Part shown: piece after piece, positions 45,663 to 53,410 of the stretch
How the letters are laid out: each line of letters opens with the position of its first letter
Numbering within the stretch: position 1 is the stretch's first letter
DNA from: Streptomyces odontomachi
Lineage (GTDB): Bacteria > Actinomycetota > Actinomycetes > Streptomycetales > Streptomycetaceae
Direction: 5' to 3'
DNA: 64,000 bases
Assembly (NCBI RefSeq): GCF_024435355.1
Contig: NZ_JAMJWG010000001.1
Span: 372,001 to 436,000 of the forward strand
Translations under genes and position numbers: made by a program
The notes under the pieces: model-generated
What the model was told of the DNA's origin: nothing
The model's input: the letters and a program-made list of their open reading frames with translations, nothing else
Databases searched by the model: none

Positions 45663-46349
45663 TCAGGGCGTACGGGTGGGGTCGGCGAGCAGATCGGCGC
45701 GGTGGGCCTGGATCCACTGCCCTATCCGCCCGCTCCGCCAGTTCCTGTCGTACGCAGGAAGCACGATCGCCGTCAGCCGGCCGCCCGTGCGCGGATCGAC
45801 GTCACGCGCACCCTGATTCCGGGCGATCTGTCCTCGGACCAACCTAGAAGCCCCGGGACTCACCGTCAGACGGCCCTTACCGATCAGCGCGGCCTGCCCA
45901 CGCCGCCGGGTCGTCGCGATCACGGCCATGGACAGCAGGCCGGCTATGACGCCGGCCCGGCCACCCGCCATCGTCGGTTTGGCACCTTTGTTGATGAGGT
46001 CCGCCTTGCCGAGGAAGTACACCTGGTCCCAGGGCAGCTCCAGCCGGCAGTGCCGTTCCAGAACCACCGCCCCACGGGACGAGAGTTCCAACCTGGCGGT
46101 GCCCCATGTCTCGTCGAACTGGCGCTTCTTCGCCACCCACATCACGATGCCGAAAGCCGCCGACGGAACGATCGCCAGTGGCCAGCTCAGCGAACCAGCT
46201 CCCAGCACGTGGAACACCAGGACGAGAACGAGCAGTATCGGGAAGATCGTCGCGAGGAGCTCGAAGAGGAATCTCCGTGCCCACGCACCGATGGTCACCG
46301 TGCAGGGAAAGGTCTCCGCTGACGCGAAGTCGTTCGGGGCTGAGGTCAC
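45663..46349 (-). CDS. Membrane protein with two hydrophobic segments, function unknown
   Basis: 228 residues. Hydrophobic segments lie at about residues 28-47 (FLFELLATIFPILLVLVLVF) and 54-72 (LSWPLAIVPSAAFGIVMWVA). A beta-rich cytoplasmic region (TARLELSSRGAVVLERHCRL, ELPWDQVYFLGK) follows that looks like a PH-like domain, and there is one more hydrophobic stretch (RAGVIAGLLSMAVIATT). No catalytic motif is seen. It stands convergent to the ricin-domain gene with a 100-base gap. A sensor, scaffold or transport-associated role is possible but not supported. Confidence 0.75.
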   Translation of the reverse strand: MTSAPNDFASAETFPCTVTIGAWARRFLFELLATIFPILLVLVLVFHVLGAGSLSWPLAIVPSAAFGIVMWVAKKRQFDETWGTARLELSSRGAVVLERHCRLELPWDQVYFLGKADLINKGAKPTMAGGRAGVIAGLLSMAVIATTRRRGQAALIGKGRLTVSPGASRLVRGQIARNQGARDVDPRTGGRLTAIVLPAYDRNWRSGRIGQWIQAHRADLLADPTRTP

Positions 46350-46423
46350 GTCCCATACTCCTGATCTTCAGTCACTGGCTTCTCCACTTTCGTCCGCGGC
46401 CGCCGCGGCACCACGGGTGCTCG

Positions 46424-46570
46424 TCACCGACGGTCCTCCTCGCGCCAGGCCATCGAAGCGAGCTGGCTGAGCTGCGCCGGTGGGACGTGGCGATGCGGGC
46501 CCGTGCTCCGGCTGAACGCCAGGGGGAGTGCAACGGCAACAAGGGCGAAGCCGGCCAGCAGGTACCACAT
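46424..46570 (-). CDS. 48-residue single-pass membrane peptide
   Basis: The ATG at 46570 stands seven bases after a strong GAAGGAG, and lies 31 bases after the stop of the Gfo-type oxidoreductase gene on the same strand. The peptide starts MWYLLAGFALVAVALPLAFS, one transmembrane helix, then a basic and acidic tail with GPHRHVPPAQ and ending in MAWREEDRR. The ribosome binding site, gene order and one-helix plan argue for a real small gene that is easily missed. Function unknown; it may anchor or modulate the oxidoreductase or a transporter. Confidence 0.65.
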   Translation of the reverse strand: MWYLLAGFALVAVALPLAFSRSTGPHRHVPPAQLSQLASMAWREEDRR

Positions 46571-46601
46571 GTGCGTCTCCTTCGGGGACGGTGAGCAGCG
46601 A

Positions 46602-47921
46602 TCAGGGCGCGGCCGTGGTGCATGCGGGAGCGCGAAGCGGGTCGGGCACGGTGAGCGTCGTGTTGTCGTGGCGGGCCTGCTCGGCCGCCCACACGACACG
46701 GTGGCTGGCCAGGGATTCGCGGGGCCCCGAGCGGATGCGGCTGGTGTCGCCGGTCGCTACGGCGGTGAGGAAGGCAGCGATCGCGGCGCGGTCACCGTCG
46801 CCATGGTCGGCGACACCGTGCTCGGCACGGGCCGGCACCTCGATGGTGGTCGCGGCGACCGCCGGGTGGCCGCGGAAGTCGTGCACCACGACCTGCTTGC
46901 CGTCACACTCGATGCTGCCGTGCGTGCCGAAGATCCGCGTCCTGCGGTGGCCCATCTCGGTGAACGCGGTGACGGTGTGGGTCGCCGTGACGCCGTTGCC
47001 GTAGTCCAGCGCGACGACCTGGTGGTCGACGACGTCGTTGTCGCAGGCGTAGACGCAGCGCCCGTACGGTCCGGTCGCGAGCGCCTCGCGCAACGCACCC
47101 TCGGTCAGGGTCGGGGTGACCACGCTCAACGGCCAGTACTCACGGTCGCGATCGCCGAAGCACGACCGGTACAGCCGCGGTGCGGAGAACGGGCAGTCGG
47201 GCTCCAGCGCGCAGTCGAGACAGCGGTCGGCCGCACCTGCCGGCTGGTTGTCCCTGGTGAAGTGGCGCAGCCCGCCGAAAGAGGCGACTCGCACCGGCTG
47301 CGCCTCGATCAGGTAGGACAGCCAGTCGATGTCGTGGCAGCACTTGGCCATGAGCAGCGAACTGGACTCCTCCTCGCGCCGCCAGTTGCCGCGCACGTAG
47401 GAATGCGCGAAGTGCCATGCGCCGACGGGTTCGAGGTGCTCGACGTTGACGATCTCACCGATGCGGCCGTCGCGGATGAGATCCTTGACGACATCGGTAT
47501 AGGGCATGTACCGCAGCGGATGGAGCACGGCAAAGACGACGCCCGCGCGTTCGACCGCGGCGATCATTCTGGCCGCGTCGGGTTCGGTGGGCGCCATCGG
47601 CTTCTCGCACAGGATGTGCAAGCCGAGTTCGGCGAAGCGCACACACGGGTCGGCATGGTCGTCGTCCTGAGTGGTGATGAGTACCGCGTCGGCCTGGCCC
47701 GCCGCGTGTTCCACAAGGTCACGCCAGTCGCGGAAACAGGCTTCCGGCGGCAGACCGTGCTCGGCGGCGAGACGTTCGCGCCGCAGGTCGTCGGGTTCGG
47801 CGACGGCCGTGATCAGTCCGCCGCTGCTGCGGATGCGCCTGCTGTGGTCCCTGCCGCGCACTCCCGCGCCGAGCACGGCGACGCGAACGGGGCTTTCCGG
47901 AGAGGCGTTGCCGGTTGTCAT
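46602..47921 (-). CDS. Gfo/Idh/MocA-family sugar oxidoreductase
   Basis: 439 residues from the ATG at 47921 behind AAGGAGACGG. N-terminal Rossmann domain: VRVAVLGAGVRGRDHSRRIR, ADAVLITTQDDDHADPCVRF and the EKP motif HILCEKPMAPTEPD, as in NAD(P)-dependent glucose-fructose or inositol dehydrogenases. The C-terminal alpha/beta domain has the region around SLLMAKCCHDIDWLSYLIEA with the usual catalytic K/D/H cluster. A cysteine-rich insert (CLDCALEPDCPFSAPRLYRSC) is unusual; it could bind metal. The start overlaps the ROK stop (ATGA), so both genes form one operon. The substrate is likely a sugar, sugar acid or polyol; specificity unknown. Confidence 0.9.
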   Translation of the reverse strand: MTTGNASPESPVRVAVLGAGVRGRDHSRRIRSSGGLITAVAEPDDLRRERLAAEHGLPPEACFRDWRDLVEHAAGQADAVLITTQDDDHADPCVRFAELGLHILCEKPMAPTEPDAARMIAAVERAGVVFAVLHPLRYMPYTDVVKDLIRDGRIGEIVNVEHLEPVGAWHFAHSYVRGNWRREEESSSLLMAKCCHDIDWLSYLIEAQPVRVASFGGLRHFTRDNQPAGAADRCLDCALEPDCPFSAPRLYRSCFGDRDREYWPLSVVTPTLTEGALREALATGPYGRCVYACDNDVVDHQVVALDYGNGVTATHTVTAFTEMGHRRTRIFGTHGSIECDGKQVVVHDFRGHPAVAATTIEVPARAEHGVADHGDGDRAAIAAFLTAVATGDTSRIRSGPRESLASHRVVWAAEQARHDNTTLTVPDPLRAPACTTAAP

Positions 47922-49102
47922 GACCGTCTCCTTGGCGTTGCGTTGGGCAACTGGGGCCTGGCGTCGTCGAGCATGTGGTCGAACGCCTGCCGGCGGGCGC
48001 GTTCGGCCGCGCCGAGCAGCACCGCGCGGCGACCGAGCGTGGACAACCGCAACTCCGGTTCGAACATGCCGTGGCAGGCGAGCTTGAACCGGTTCGCGAG
48101 CGGGCGGTGGATCGCCGGCCCGGCAAGGGAGAGCGCGCCACCGAGCACGATCAGCTCGGGGTCGATGGTGTGCACGATCTCGGCGAAGGCCATGCCGAGC
48201 AGGTCGACGAACTCGGCGACGTCCTCGGCCGCGGCCGGGTCGCCTGCGTCGGCCGCGGCGAACAGCTGCGCCGCCTCGGCCTGCCGGCCGTAGAGCCAAC
48301 TGCTCGCGCGCCCCCACCAGGAGTCGCGGATGTTCGCCGCCTCACCGGCCTGGTGGTGCGCGCCGCGGTGCAACCGCCCGCCATGGATGATGCCGAAGCC
48401 GACGCGACGACCGGCGAGCACGACGACGACGTCCTCCGTGTTGCCCGCGACGCCGAAGCGCTGCTCGGCGAGCACGGCGAGGTTGGCGTCGTTGTCGATG
48501 GAGACCTGGGTCGATGGGAACCGGTCGGCCAGCCAGGTGCGCAACCCGTCGCCGTCCCAGTCGCGGGAACGGATGACGGCCGAGCGTGCGATCCTGCCGT
48601 CCGCTCCGACGATGCCGGGGACGGCGACGGCGACCGCGCGCACCCGGTCACGGCCGATGCCCGCGCCGGCCAGCGCCGCCTCGCTCGCGCGCGCCACCGC
48701 CTCGAGCCGGACCGGCATCGGGTCGAACGGATCGACCCTGATCGGCTCCGGTTCGGCCGAACCGGCATCCAGCCCGGGCCGGGGGCCCGCGAGGTCGTCG
48801 ACCCTGGCGCGCACGGTGTTCGCACCGACGTCGATCGCGAGCAGGTGACCGAAAGCGGGTTGCAGCCGGTAGAGCACGGCGGGACGGCCGCTGGCCAGTG
48901 CGACCGGCTCGGACCCGCCGACGACACCCAAACTGACGAGCAGGTCGAGCGCACGCTCCACGGTGGACCGGGAAAGACCGCTCGCCGAGGCGAGCTCGGT
49001 GTTGGTGCGCGCCTCGCGGTCGTAGAGGCAGTCGAGGACGGCCTCGGCATTCCACCGGCCGAGGTCGGTGGTGTTGGTCATCCGACGGCGTCCTGGCGTC
49101 AC
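47918..49102 (-). CDS. ROK-family transcriptional regulator
   Basis: 394 residues from the GTG at 49102, which lies five bases after GGAGGAG; an in-frame ATG at 49081 gives the shorter MTNTTDLGRW start. An N-terminal winged helix (AVLDCLYDREARTNTELASA, SGLSRSTVERALDLLVSLGV) is joined to a sugar-kinase-fold ROK domain: LLAIDVGANTVRARV, VAVAVPGIVGADGRI, VSIDNDANLAVLAEQRFGVA and VVLAGRRVGFGIIHGG. The zinc-binding CxCGxxGC motif of classical ROK proteins is absent; the segment there reads AGEAANIRDSWWGRASSWLY. It probably controls this operon in response to a sugar. Confidence 0.92.
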   Translation of the reverse strand: MTPGRRRMTNTTDLGRWNAEAVLDCLYDREARTNTELASASGLSRSTVERALDLLVSLGVVGGSEPVALASGRPAVLYRLQPAFGHLLAIDVGANTVRARVDDLAGPRPGLDAGSAEPEPIRVDPFDPMPVRLEAVARASEAALAGAGIGRDRVRAVAVAVPGIVGADGRIARSAVIRSRDWDGDGLRTWLADRFPSTQVSIDNDANLAVLAEQRFGVAGNTEDVVVVLAGRRVGFGIIHGGRLHRGAHHQAGEAANIRDSWWGRASSWLYGRQAEAAQLFAAADAGDPAAAEDVAEFVDLLGMAFAEIVHTIDPELIVLGGALSLAGPAIHRPLANRFKLACHGMFEPELRLSTLGRRAVLLGAAERARRQAFDHMLDDARPQLPNATPRRRS

Positions 49103-49126
49103 GTCAACTCCTCCGTATGTAACCAG

Positions 49127-49151
49127 ACTTATGATAGGTCTGCGCATAAGT
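49127..49151. promoter_or_regulatory. Inverted repeat upstream of the ROK gene
   Basis: ACTTATG (49127-49133), 11 bases, CATAAGT (49145-49151): 7-bp perfect arms, 25-49 bases upstream of the ROK start. Candidate operator for autoregulation. Confidence 0.6.
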
Positions 49152-49159
49152 GGCGTCAA

Positions 49160-50069
49160 CTGCGTTTGCCCGAACAGCAGATATGTGTTCACGTCGATCT
49201 GCCCACCCGAGGGCGGGCGGCGGGACGATCCCATCGATGCGGCAGGATGCGTCCGTGCCACGGTCAGGCGAGACAGCACATGTCGCAGCCCATGACGAGC
49301 GCGCATCCACCAGCACCGCGAACCCGGCAGCGAGCAGCGACCGGACGCGGCAACCTGAAGACCTGCTCAACACGGGCATGGACCTCTGCACGGCACCCCC
49401 GGCCCCGCCCCAGGGGTATCACCGCCTCGTCCGACTCCGCGTACAGGTTTCCCGCAGGCCTGCTGGAGCCACGGCCGGGCGCGCACGGCCGGCACGAACC
49501 GCCGAGGCATGCCCCTCTGCCGCATCCGACTCGCGGCGCCCAGCCCAGGGCACCCGAGCGACGAGTCGATGTGCTCGCCGGGCTCCGGGGCCGACGAGGA
49601 TGTCGACGAGCACGGCACCTCGGATGGGCTGCGTTGCCTCCGACCTCTCTCCACCGCGGTCGCGGCGCGCCCGGAACGCGCAGAGCGATCTCTTTCCGGG
49701 CCGGGTGGGGCAGGAGTGACCGACCGGCCGTTTGAGGGGCGGATGGCGTAGTGCGGTATCGCCTGTTCGCCTGACGGGGCCGGCACACGGGCCATGTCTC
49801 CTCCCCGCATGCCCACCACGGTGCATTGTCGTCTGAGACGCTCTCCACCGGATGGTTGCGGCCCGGACCTCGCCCAGACCACCGCTTGCGGTGAAGGGCT
49901 CACCCGCGTCCCCCTGCTCGGCACGCGCCGTTGCACCCTCAGCGGGCGGACGGCCGGACCATCGGCGGCGGGCCGGTGGCCCCGGAAGGAGGGGCGTGAC
50001 GGTCTTCGCGTGGAGACGGGGGCTGCCGGAGGCTCGACCCGTCTGGGCGCGGCGCGGTCAGGAAAGGAG
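49160..50069. other. Long intergenic region
   Basis: About 900 bases between the ROK operon and the CBS/USP group. Frames are open on both strands, as usual at this GC, but none shows a domain, a good ribosome site plus start, or a clear decayed gene that I can name. It contains the GGGCC-GGT-GGCCC dyad at 49970. Confidence 0.5.
49970..49982. promoter_or_regulatory. GGGCC-N3-GGCCC dyad, possible redox-type operator
   Basis: GGGCCGGTGGCCC, 92 bases upstream of the CBS gene. A related dyad with a 4-base spacer lies before the hydrogenase operon at 53309. Such words are not rare in this genome, so assignment to a DevR/OsdR-type regulator is tentative. Confidence 0.35.
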
Positions 50070-50073
50070 ACGC

Positions 50074-50346
50074 GTGGGCATGCGTCAGCGAACGGCCAGC
50101 GCTCTGACGACGCGCGGCGCCGTGAACGTGGCGCCGAGCGACACCTTCTGGGATGTCGTCGTGCTGCTGTCGGACGACGACGTCACTGCCGTGCCCGTCG
50201 TCAGGGAGGAAGGCTCGGCGCCGGGTGTGGTGTCCGAGGTGAATCTCCCACGGAGCCAAGCCCGTCGGCCGGAGCCGTCCTGCGGCCTCACGGAGATCCT
50301 CCCGCGCTGCGCCCGCAGGCTGGACGGCCCTGGTGAGACCGCATGA
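50074..50346 (+). CDS. Shortened CBS-domain protein
   Basis: 90 residues from the GTG at 50074 (GGAAAGGAG upstream; ATG at 50080 also possible). The N-terminal part is one CBS motif: RTASALTTRGAVNVAPSDTF, WDVVVLLSDDDVTAVPVV and GVVSEVNLPRSQARRPEPS, matching the start of Streptomyces and mycobacterial CBS/Hrp1-type proteins. After about residue 65 the second CBS motif (and BON domain where present) is replaced by a short tail ending in PGETA. It is thus a half-protein, either a remnant or a minimal form. Its stop overlaps the ATG of the next stress-protein gene (ATGA), so the two are co-translated. Confidence 0.65.
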   Translation: MGMRQRTASALTTRGAVNVAPSDTFWDVVVLLSDDDVTAVPVVREEGSAPGVVSEVNLPRSQARRPEPSCGLTEILPRCARRLDGPGETA

Positions 50347-50792
50347 GCCACCATCCCAAGGCTGCCAGGATCGTCGTCGGGGTGGACGGGTCCCCCTCTT
50401 CCAAGAAGGCCCTGGGCTGGGCCCTCAGCCAGGCGGAGAGGACCGGCGCACAGGTCGAGGCCGTGACGGCATGGGAGTATCCGCAGTTCTACGGTTCGGT
50501 GGGGTGGACCTTCCCCCAGGGGGGTGAAGAGGCGATCAGCACGGCTGCCGAGGTGGTCCTCGAAGAGGCGGTCACGGAGGCCGTCGAGGGACATCCGGAC
50601 ACCGTCGTGCACACCACGGTGACCTATGGCGGCCCCGCCGAGGTACTCCTGGAAGCGGCCAAGGGCTCGGACCTGCTGGTCGTGGGAAGCCGCGGGCACG
50701 GTGCCATGGCCGGCACGCTGCTCGGCTCGGTGGGACACAACTGCGCTCAGCATGCCCCCTGCCCCGTGGTCATCGTGCGTCACGTTGCGTAG
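50343..50792 (+). CDS. Universal stress protein, single domain
   Basis: 149 residues. The USP fold is clear, with the ATP-binding pattern G-x2-G-x9-G(S/T): IVVGVDGSPSSKKALGWALS near the start and VVGSRGHGAMAGTLLGSVGHNCAQHAPCPVVIV at the end, which holds the G-x2-G-x9-S phosphate site. It is overlapping and downstream of the CBS gene and 150 bases upstream of the next USP. Proteins of this kind bind ATP and AMP and help survival in slow growth or low oxygen. Confidence 0.95.
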   Translation: MSHHPKAARIVVGVDGSPSSKKALGWALSQAERTGAQVEAVTAWEYPQFYGSVGWTFPQGGEEAISTAAEVVLEEAVTEAVEGHPDTVVHTTVTYGGPAEVLLEAAKGSDLLVVGSRGHGAMAGTLLGSVGHNCAQHAPCPVVIVRHVA

Positions 50793-50942
50793 CGGCCTGT
50801 CAGCTCCCGCGGTGCTCGTCGCCTGCCTCTGCGGACCGCCTTCCGCGCAGCCGAGTCGCCGTAGCCCGATGGGCAGGTGATGATCGGTTGTGAGGGACGG
50901 CGGCGCCGTCCGGGCCCCCTAGGAGGAGTTCTTGCGGGTGCG

Positions 50943-51788
50943 ATGAGTGACAGGCCTGTGGTGGTCGGAACGGACGGTACCCCGGCCGGGAACGCGGCCG
51001 TGGACTGGGCCGTCGACGAGGCGGCACGCCGACGGGTGCCGCTGCGCATCGTGCACGCCGCCGTGTGGGCACACTATGCCGGCGGTCGGGGGTCGCTGGC
51101 GGACGCCGTGACACGCGACGCCGGAGCCCGTGCTCGCACCCGTCGTCCCTCGGTGGCAGTGGCGGCAGAGGTGGTGTTGCGTGATCCGGTTCCCGCGCTG
51201 CTGACCGAGGGTGATGCCGCTGTCCTGCTCGTGCTGGGCAGCCGGGCGCTCGGGAGGTTCGCCGGGGCGCTGCTGGGATCGGTCAGCCTTCCGGTGGTGG
51301 TGGCGTTGCCCTGCCCCGTCGTGGTGGTCCGTGACCTGCCCGCGCCGCCGGAACCGCATGATCCGGTCGTGCTCGGCGTCGGCGAGCACGGCAGTGCCGC
51401 CGCCGTGACCGTCTTCGCGTTGGAAGCAGCCCGCGGACAGGGGTGCCCCCTGCGAGCCGTACACGCGTGGCGGGTGCCTCGGGTGGAGGGCGCCACGGCG
51501 CACACAGGGCAGTACGACGATGCCAGGAACTCGTGCCGGAGCGCGGCCCAGCACCGCCTGGATGACGCTCTGAGCACCGTTCGGGGCCCGATCCTGACGG
51601 GCGGGGTGCGTCGCGTCCTCGGCGAGGGCCCGCCGTCCGAGGTCCTGTTGGGGGCATGTGAGGAGGCGTCACTGCTCGTGGTCGGAGCCCGGCGCCGGGA
51701 CACCCGCGTGGGTCACCGGATCGGCTCGGTGAACCGCGCCGTGCTCCGCCACGCGCCCTGCCCCGTGGCGGTCGTACCGCACCTTTGA
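50943..51788 (+). CDS. Universal stress protein, two tandem domains
   Basis: 281 residues from the ATG at 50943; an AGGAGGAG lies 14-20 bases upstream, rather far, but no better start is in frame. Domain 1 (residues about 1-140): VVVGTDGTPAGNAAVDWAVD, then VLLVLGSRALGRFAGALLGS and PCPVVVV. Domain 2 (about 148-281): VVLGVGEHGSAAAVTVFALE, then SLLVVGARRRDTRVGHRIGS and APCPVAVV. The tandem plan is that of mycobacterial dormancy USPs such as Rv2005c and Rv1996. The domain 1 glycine motif is well conserved. Confidence 0.93.
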   Translation: MSDRPVVVGTDGTPAGNAAVDWAVDEAARRRVPLRIVHAAVWAHYAGGRGSLADAVTRDAGARARTRRPSVAVAAEVVLRDPVPALLTEGDAAVLLVLGSRALGRFAGALLGSVSLPVVVALPCPVVVVRDLPAPPEPHDPVVLGVGEHGSAAAVTVFALEAARGQGCPLRAVHAWRVPRVEGATAHTGQYDDARNSCRSAAQHRLDDALSTVRGPILTGGVRRVLGEGPPSEVLLGACEEASLLVVGARRRDTRVGHRIGSVNRAVLRHAPCPVAVVPHL

Positions 51789-51849
51789 CCATCCGACGGC
51801 GCACTGACCGGACACGACGAAACTGCACGAACGAGGAAGGCGGTGTGTC

Positions 51850-52716
51850 ATGGAACTTTCACTGGTGGTGGGCGTGGACGGGTCCGAGTCCAGCTTTCGC
51901 GCCACGGACTGGGCTGCAGACGAGGCCGCGTGCCACGGACGCTCCCTGCGACTGGTGTACGCCTCCCTGTGGCAGCGCTACGAGGGCAAGGCCATGGCCC
52001 TCAGCCTTGAGCGGTCGTCGGAGCGGACCATGGCGGAGAACATCCTGAGCGCCGCAACCCAACGCGTGCAGTCGCGTACGCCCGGCGTCAAGGTGATCAC
52101 CGAGGTGATCCCCAAGGACACCGTGGTCGCCTTGCTGCGCGAGAGCCGGAACGCCTTCGCGGTGATCACAGGGGTACGGGGACGCAGCGAGTTCGCCGGA
52201 CTGCTGCTGGGATCGGTGAGCCTGTCGGTCGCAGCGCTGGCATGGTCCCCCGTGATCGTGGTGCGCGGCGACGAGGCCGGTATCGAGGGTACGCACGGGC
52301 GCATCCTGTTGGGCATCGGCGATGCGGACGCCGACTCCCCGGCCGTCCACTTCGCCTTCCGGGAAGCGCAGGCGAGGGACTGCATGCTCGACGTGGTGCG
52401 AGCCTGGCGCGCCCCCAGGTTCGACGGGCCCGAAGCCGGCGCCGACGACGAGCGCACCCACGAGGAACGCGCGTCGGCCCTGCTGGAGAGCAGCGTCGAC
52501 GCGGCCACCCGGACCTATCCCGACGTACGGGTCCGGCATGCCGTCATCCAGGGGCCGCCCTCGCAGGTGCTTCTAGCCCGTACGGCCGCGGCGGACCTCC
52601 TGGTGGTCGGGGCCCGCCGGCGACAGAGCCAGTTCGGCATGCAGATCGGCAGGGTCGGACACCGCGTCCTGCACCACTCGCTGTCTCCCGTGGCGGTCGT
52701 GCCGCAGCCGGTGTGA
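51850..52716 (+). CDS. Universal stress protein, two tandem domains
   Basis: 288 residues from the ATG at 51850 with GAGGAAGG upstream. Domain 1: LVVGVDGSESSFRATDWAAD, VITGVRGRSEFAGLLLGSVS, SPVIVV. Domain 2: ILLGIGDADADSPAVHFAFR, LLVVGARRRQSQFGMQIGRV, LSPVAVVPQPV. It is closely related in plan to the USP before it, 61 bases upstream, suggesting a local duplication, but the sequences have diverged strongly. It converges on the hydrogenase maturation protease gene eight bases away. Confidence 0.93.
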   Translation: MELSLVVGVDGSESSFRATDWAADEAACHGRSLRLVYASLWQRYEGKAMALSLERSSERTMAENILSAATQRVQSRTPGVKVITEVIPKDTVVALLRESRNAFAVITGVRGRSEFAGLLLGSVSLSVAALAWSPVIVVRGDEAGIEGTHGRILLGIGDADADSPAVHFAFREAQARDCMLDVVRAWRAPRFDGPEAGADDERTHEERASALLESSVDAATRTYPDVRVRHAVIQGPPSQVLLARTAAADLLVVGARRRQSQFGMQIGRVGHRVLHHSLSPVAVVPQPV

Positions 52717-52724
52717 ATGGGACC

Positions 52725-53234
52725 CTACGGAGCGGCGGACAGGGCATAGCGGGTGATCTCGTCGGCGACCCGTCGTACGAGAGGGCGTACCGCCGCTCGA
52801 ACCTCCGGGGACATACGCATGCCCGGGGCAGTGTCGGCCGTTTGCACGGTGTACACGACCAGGCACCCGGGCAGCAGCTCCAGTGCACCGGCCAGTTCGA
52901 CGGCGGCACGCAGGCCGAGTCCGTGCGAGCCGGCACCGTCGCGTCGGGCCATCCGCAGCACGGCGTCCCCGTCCAGCCGGCGGATGCGGCCGGGCCGTCC
53001 CGAAGCGGCGCGTGCGGCGTCGACCACGATGGTGAGATCGGTGTTCTGCCACAGGGACAGCAGGCGTGCCGGCTCGCCGTCGCACACGAGCAGCCTGGTG
53101 CCCGGCGGGAGCGGACGGCGCTCGCCGCGCCGCGCCAGAGCGGTGACCACCACCCTGCCCGCCGCATCGTCGCGCCGGAAGTCGTTGCCGATACCGATGA
53201 CGGTGATGCACGGGTGCTGTCGGGGCACGTCCAC
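52725..53234 (-). CDS. [NiFe]-hydrogenase maturation protease (HyaD/HycI type)
   Basis: 169 residues from the GTG at 53234, with GGGAAGG upstream; this matches the usual 150-170 residues, while an ATG at 53324 would add 30 unrelated residues. The family motif ITVIGIGNDFRRDDAAGRVV holds the nickel-binding Asp region, the second acidic site is in LTIVVDAARAASG, and the histidine is in GAGSHGLGLRAAVELA. These enzymes bind the nickel of the nearly finished large subunit and cut its C-terminal tail. It is divergent from the hydrogenase operon, whose large subunit has a matching tail after the last His. Confidence 0.88.
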   Translation of the reverse strand: MDVPRQHPCITVIGIGNDFRRDDAAGRVVVTALARRGERRPLPPGTRLLVCDGEPARLLSLWQNTDLTIVVDAARAASGRPGRIRRLDGDAVLRMARRDGAGSHGLGLRAAVELAGALELLPGCLVVYTVQTADTAPGMRMSPEVRAAVRPLVRRVADEITRYALSAAP

Positions 53235-53308
53235 GGACCGGGCCTTCCCGAGCCGGGACGGGCGCCGGGCCCAGACCGCGCCGGGCTCCCCCGAACGAGC
53301 GAGGGGCA

Positions 53309-53322
53309 GGGCCACCCGGCCC
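53309..53322. promoter_or_regulatory. GGGCC-N4-GGCCC dyad before the hydrogenase operon
   Basis: GGGCCACCCGGCCC, 75 bases from the protease start and 89 bases from the beta-subunit start, in the divergent promoter region. It matches the dyad at 49970 in arms but not in spacer length. Confidence 0.35.
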
Positions 53323-53410
53323 ACAGTGCGAACCGGCTACGCATCTGCGCCCCTGACCGGTGCACATACTGGCCCCAGGCAGCGGACGCCAGGTCGGGAG
53401 GTAGGTCACG

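Noticed and set aside
50891..50908. GGACGGC-GGC-GCCGTCC dyad upstream of the second USP gene as a DosR box
   Set aside because: The arms and spacing do not match the GGGAC-N4-GTCCC DosR consensus; more likely a GC-rich chance dyad.
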